DNA from: Siphonodentalium dalli
Lineage: Eukaryota; Mollusca; Scaphopoda; Gadilida; Siphonodentaliidae
Length of the DNA stretch: 64,000 bases
Reading direction: 5' to 3'
Assembly (NCBI GenBank): GCA_032622095.1
Contig: CP136067.1
Span: forward strand, 50,943,899-51,007,898
Below, piece after piece: positions 59,551-64,000 of the stretch. The position numbers were made by a program, and so were the translations under genes. Positions within the stretch are counted from its first letter, which is position 1, and every line of letters begins with the position of its first letter. The notes beneath the pieces are model-generated. The model ran no database searches. It saw nothing but the letters and a program-made list of their open reading frames with translations, and had not been told where the DNA came from.

Positions 59551-60400
59551 TGTGATATTTGCATCGGATGCACCAAGAGTGAATGAGAGGCTAGCTCATA
59601 GTTCACATGCGCAGATTCTTGGCTTCCTTCGGATTGATTCAACTTTGTAGCGAGGGACTCCTTGTCCGAGCGTTTGTGCCCTCCGCCACAGTTGGCACAT
59701 TTCGACGGTGCCACCAGTGCATTTGTGTGTGTTCGCCTCCACAATTACGGAATTTGGTTTTGGATTGGCACCCATGGCTCGGGTGTTCATAAGACTGGCT
59801 GTTAAAACATTGCATGGGTGCGGTCTGCAGCACATATTTGCAAGACTTGGAGGGTGTACTGCCACTCCGTTGTCCTTTCTTTTTCTTGGGAAAGGATTTT
59901 CCCCAAGAACGAAGCCGCCGATATTTCGGTGCCCGACTCCGTGCCAGCCATTGGTTGTTACTTGGACGTCCAGGCCAGGGACAGCCTATCCTGCTGCTCC
60001 CTGCTGATTCTCCCAAGCAATCCCACCAACATCATTAGCATTATGGTTTGGTTCTGATCGAACAGGTGTTTGATTATATCCCAACAGTCCTCGTCAGTTT
60101 TCCCGGATTCGACGACCGACTAAATCCACATCCCCTCCCCGGATATTAGCCTTATCCTTACTGACGGATTTAGGGCGTGTTCCCGATATGTCCAGTAAAT
60201 TAGGCTGGTTACGTTTTCGATTACCCGTTTTTATTGGTAAGGCCTCTCCCGATCCTTCATAGTGTTTCATCCCTTTTTGTATACTACCCGTTTCGTCGGG
60301 AACGGACCCTCCGTGGATATTTCTGTTCGATATTTTGGGAGTGCTCGGGCAGCCTCGGTAGACTTCGCTTTTTGTGTTGGTGAGGCACGAGACGACCAAG
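59551..60400 (-). pseudogene. LINE ORF1 (gag-like) remnant with zinc knuckles
   Basis: The minus strand contains a CFNSQSYEHPSHGC segment and CGGEHTQMH, then CANCGGGHKRSD and CPRYKVES in another frame. These correspond to the C-x2-C...H...C knuckles and the following CPxYKxE of jockey/I-type ORF1 proteins. Upstream on the strand (60399-60094) is a basic segment with LPIKTGNRKRN and GTRPKSVSKDKANI. Several frame changes are needed. The knuckle spacing differs from copies A-E, so it is probably a related but separate family. Confidence 0.6.
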
Positions 60401-60483
60401 CGCTGTCACTAGGTTGCACACCTTAACGCCCTGTGATCATCCGATAGTCGCATCGGGCTGCATGCTCGTCTTTGGTTTTGAAG

Positions 60484-60822
60484 ATCAAATTATGTCTACA
60501 TGAACGTACTTAATACTGACATTGTATACCATGACAATTCTTACCAATATATTAATCAGCGGTTAACTTCCTGGGCAGACGTGACACGATATCTCTCTGC
60601 ATTGTTAGTATAACAGGAAAAATTAGTATTTCCATTCGCAAAGGATCCTTGGATAAAAGGGGACATCTTGAGAGATGTGAGTGATATTATATCATACAGT
60701 GAACGCTTCTGTGTGTATGACACATATGTTCGTATCTTGGACCAGTACACATATTGCCCATATTTTACGACACATTTCGCACATAAAATATTGTTGCCTC
60801 GGAAAAGAAACAATGGAGGGTT
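60484..60822. repeat. ~335-bp dispersed repeat, copy 1 (partner 62387-62716)
   Basis: Near-identical to 62387-62716 in the same orientation (ATTAATCAGCGGTTAACTTC, CACGATATCTCTCTGCATTG, CAAAGGATCCTTGGATAAAA, ATGTTCGTATCTTGGACCAG). On the minus strand it may encode the same decayed LINE tail as copy 2. Confidence 0.85.
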
Positions 60823-62140
60823 CGTGCATTAGTTTAGTACCTCCACTCGACTGTGTATTCGATATTACTATGTCTTTCGTGACACAGTAACTCCGAGGTG
60901 GCTAATTAGCTGAAGCCAGTTTGCGCACCCACACATTATACGCTGGGAAATTATCAGACGGGGGTGTTGACTGCTCGAGCCAATGAACGATTTACATATC
61001 ACGACCTATCACCTTCGGGATGTTCATGATATATTTATCGGTACGAGGCACGGGCTCAGTAGAATAAATCACTTCCGTCGACATAGATTATCAATAATCC
61101 ACTTAAGAGATATCTTAACGTATTCTTCTTTCTGTCATTAAGATATGGAACATAATTATTACAGCTCCCACACAGCCAAATAATTTACTTATTGTACACT
61201 CAAATTTCTCTGCCATGGTTGTTTGGCTTGTAAGTTTGGTAATTTTACGAAGATGGTGAAAATTACTTATTGTACTCTCCATGAATATTATAAAATCCTC
61301 AACAGAGTCTCATATATCATATAGTGAATCATTCGAAAGTTGAGATAAATTATTGATTATAATTATAAGCATATTCTTAATCCTTTCCCTTACTGAACTG
61401 ATTCTCCCACCCAGGTATAATAGTATATAATTTAATCATAAGCTGTCTGTCCACAGAATACTATAAAATCACTGGTTGTCACGCATTTATCCATTTAAGT
61501 TATATCTCGATAACCTAAATATCTTGATTATTTCTGCTATTGAAATGACAGCACTCATATAATAGCAGTATCATGCCAAATGATCACGCCTATATATCGC
61601 GTGGCTAAAATGTACATGCAAACTTTACTTTTCGATACTGATCACTGATAATTGGATGTTTGATTGACAGCGTTCATATCAATTTCAAATTTGGTGTGCG
61701 TCTTTTCGACGGCAATAATCTCATAGTTTTACGCTTCTTTTATACTTATACCTTCTGATTATGGTGGTTCTCTTGTGAAATTACGGATCAAATTATAAGA
61801 AATAACTCTTGCCTCGATTAAGGTTATGAGTTATAACCGAAAAGTTTGAAGATAAATCGCTGTCATTTACTGACAATTATGCTACCACGGCCGAGTAACT
61901 TTATAACCCTATGGTGACTCCAGTAGCGTTCGTTAACGTGCACAAACAGATCCATGTACACGGGTCAGCCATTAATGTCCGCGCCAGATCGGACAGCGTA
62001 CTGCACCATGACAACATATCTGGACAAATGTTGTAATGGGGGAAGTCGGCATTTTTGTATTCGGATCTTTATTCAGTGATCTGGAATGAGACTTTTCAGC
62101 CTGACGAACTTGGTATCTGACAGTGTTCTGATTTTTGTCA
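60823..62140. other. No gene recognised
   Basis: AT-rich stretch between the two copies of the ~335-bp repeat; no domain recognised. The 3' part (from about 62000) may be the body of the SINE whose head is at 62141-62217. Confidence 0.4.
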
Positions 62141-62217
62141 GAATACCCTGACCAGGTTGCGATCCGCGGTCCGCTAGCACGAGATACCAGTATGCTACCT
62201 CTCGGCTACCGACTTCC
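62141..62217 (-). repeat. tRNA-like sequence, probable SINE head
   Basis: On the minus strand TAGCCGAGAGG fits the A box of RNA polymerase III promoters. GGATCGCAACC, about 40 nt further on, fits the B box with two differences. A 5-bp anticodon-like stem (CTGGT/GCTAG) with a 7-nt loop containing CTC at the anticodon position can form, but the acceptor stem does not pair and the T stem is weak. It is therefore not a functional tRNA; a tRNA-derived SINE head or tRNA pseudogene is likely. Confidence 0.45.
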
Positions 62218-62386
62218 CAATGGGTTCGTCAATGACCATTCAGTATTGCAAGGGTTAGTGCACTATATAGTGATAAAACGAATGTTAAAAACGGCTGTGT
62301 GATAACATTAAAAATATTCAGACGCCCATTTAATGTTCAAGCTTCGCGACATACCTAGTCATCTATTGATTTTGTAACATTCTGAC

Positions 62387-62716
62387 GATCAAATTATGTC
62401 TACGTATTTCATACTGACATTGTATACCATGACAAGCCTTACCAATATATTAATCAGCGGTTAACTTCCTGACAGACGTGACACGATATCTCTCTGCATT
62501 GTTACTATAACAGGAAAAACTTGCATTCCCATTCGCAAAGGATCCTTGGATAAAAGGGGACATCTTAAGATATGTGAGTCATATTCTATCACATAGTGGA
62601 CGCTTCTGCATGCAGGACACATATGTTCGTATCTTGGACCAGTACACATATTGTCCATATTTTACGACACATTTCGCAAATAAAACATTGTGTCGGAAAA
62701 GAAACAATGGAGGGTT
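62387..62716. repeat. ~335-bp dispersed repeat, copy 2; possible LINE C-terminal tail on minus strand
   Basis: Second copy of the 60484-60822 repeat. The minus-strand frame at 62461-62658 reads CTGPRYEHMCPACRS followed by EYDSHILRCPLLSKDPLRM. This could be a C-x2-C...H...C zinc motif of a LINE reverse-transcriptase tail, followed by a hydrophobic ending. The match is suggestive only. Confidence 0.7.
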
Positions 62717-63905
62717 AAGTAGATCTTCAATCCGGGATGAGTGACAAAGTGTTTTTAATGTGTGTATATTAAATCCTTCCACATCACAACTCATGAAAGT
62801 CCGCCTTGAGATATTTCCATATCTGCTGAACAAGGATTATTTGTTTCATTCGAGGCGTTTCACAAACTACAATTACAACGGTAACACAATGTTGGGCCCA
62901 ACTCGTTCATATGACATCAACCACGATAAATGCATACCACTGTTTCCTTAACCCTCTTTACTGAATAGATTCTTCGTTTCAGTCATAAAAGTATACAATG
63001 GTGTGGTAATATTCATCAGAGGGGTGCTATGGTAATATAAGCAGACGACGAAAGAGATAGGAACATATAATACATGTGCAGAAGGATTCTTATCCATTGG
63101 TGTGAAACTTATAGATAATAAGCTCAACAAACTTGTCCGTTTCTTAAAATTATTATCTGAACATTTTCTAACAGAACTACTCACTAATGAGTATCTAGTA
63201 TTCAAAGGGTAAAAACCTGATCTCGACACGCTCGCCTGCAATATATTTGGTAGTCGTATTTATTTTCGGAAAAAGGACTATCGAAAGCTGTTGAACGCGC
63301 GTGGAACAAACCCATTTGGTTTTCGATTGTACAAAACACCCATGCAATTTGCAATGATTATGGTGGGTCCTATTTAATATGAATTAATATAGTGCAGACG
63401 GTTGGGAAAAATGATGTTAAGAAAATGTTCCGTTATTATCTCTAAGTTGTCATGTTCACGACTTTTATTACATATCTATCAACGAAATTCGCATGATCGC
63501 ACGAGTTTCCAGGCGCGTGTGTTAACTCTCAGAAACGCACTAGTGCAATCTGTCGACGGAATAATTTCATTCAGTGTTGTTAGACTGGTTCTCGCCGTTA
63601 CTTTTTCAATCACGACAATAAAGAAATAATAAGCGATTAATCGATGAGATGATTAATAAAAGTAGTTTCATTTCAAGAATATGTTTGTCGAGGCACAGAA
63701 TTTAATTTCAAACGCATCATTAAAGATGGGTCAAGGTCACTGGCGGATAGACGGGCTCCCTGTGTGATCGTTGCGTTAAAATGCCGTTAAAACTCAATTA
63801 AATTCCCATTTTATGTACCGGAGACGTACGATTGTGAGTCAACTTACTATAATACGGAGATATGTAATAAAAATAGAACCTTATGAGTGTCTGCATTTTG
63901 ACGAA
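62717..63905. other. No gene recognised
   Basis: AT-rich sequence. The frames at 62948-63241 (minus) and 63402-63629 (plus) show no named motif. Confidence 0.4.
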
Positions 63906-63909
63906 ATTA

Positions 63910-64000
63910 TCGCACTCGATTTGTTGGCGGAACGCGATACCTCTCGTGCGGGACGGCGTCCCGCACTCGAGGTATCGCTCCGCCAACAAATCTCGTGCGA
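63910..64000. mobile_element. Foldback palindrome at window edge (91 bp or more)
   Basis: ATTTGTTGGCGGA on the left is the complement of TCCGCCAACAAAT on the right, and the pairing continues through GCGATACCTC, CGTGCGGGAC and outward to TCGCA/TGCGA. The loop is only about 3 bp. It resembles a GC-rich MITE arm pair; the element may extend past the window. Confidence 0.7.

Noticed and set aside
62141-62217. Functional tRNA gene
   Set aside because: A and B boxes are recognisable but the acceptor stem does not pair and the T arm is poor.

Overview
The window reads as repeat-rich, non-genic DNA from an animal nuclear genome, most likely a marine invertebrate; a mollusc or other lophotrochozoan is plausible but cannot be proven from sequence alone. 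Reasons: it is AT-rich, shows no operons, no compact gene packing and no long host open reading frame, and carries a typical metazoan mixture of decayed non-LTR retrotransposons from several lineages, a Crypton-type tyrosine-recombinase transposon, piggyBac-type MITEs ending in TTAA, Helitrons ending in CTAG, foldback elements, minisatellites and microsatellites. I found no host protein-coding gene, rRNA or intact tRNA that I can support.

Layout. 0-7 kb: a LINE 3' tail (1139-1354), then a Crypton recombinase pseudogene on the minus strand (3517-6482). It is split by a 1.81 kb composite DNA element (4003-5812) that left a TCTT target duplication; a foldback MITE lies at 3168-3350. 7-12 kb: a 30-bp minisatellite, then two 391-bp piggyBac-type MITEs and one 457-bp MITE with TATA flanks. 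All three MITEs carry pairs of the same 69-bp near-perfect palindrome. 12-19 kb: a ~700-bp repeat in tandem plus a dispersed copy, and a ~833-bp unit present three times. 21-25 kb: dispersed repeats, a long GA microsatellite and two opposed LINE fragments.

26-36 kb: a head-to-tail array of Helitrons on the plus strand, with units joined CTAG to TCTA. The 3' end of its last unit is split by a 5.49 kb element (30493-35983) that has ~1.15 kb terminal inverted repeats and a 3-bp CTA target duplication. 36-46 kb: several 5' portions (5' UTR plus ORF1) of one non-LTR retrotransposon family, in both orientations and without ORF2. 46-51 kb: a G-rich degenerate tandem repeat, and a second Helitron array on the minus strand with a piggyBac-type MITE nested in it.

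51-56.3 kb: a jockey-like LINE on the minus strand, interrupted inside its endonuclease domain by a younger 5'-truncated CR1/L2-like LINE (about 54197-55699). 57-64 kb: another ORF1/5' UTR copy, a decayed minus-strand LINE with zinc knuckle and endonuclease remnants, a ~335-bp repeat pair, a tRNA-like SINE head, and a 91-bp foldback at the window edge.

The genes do not work together as a pathway. The window is a layered record of insertions, and where target duplications or interrupted domains survive, the order of events can be read. Coordinates of degenerate elements are approximate except where termini are stated. All homology calls come from motif recognition by eye, not database searches.
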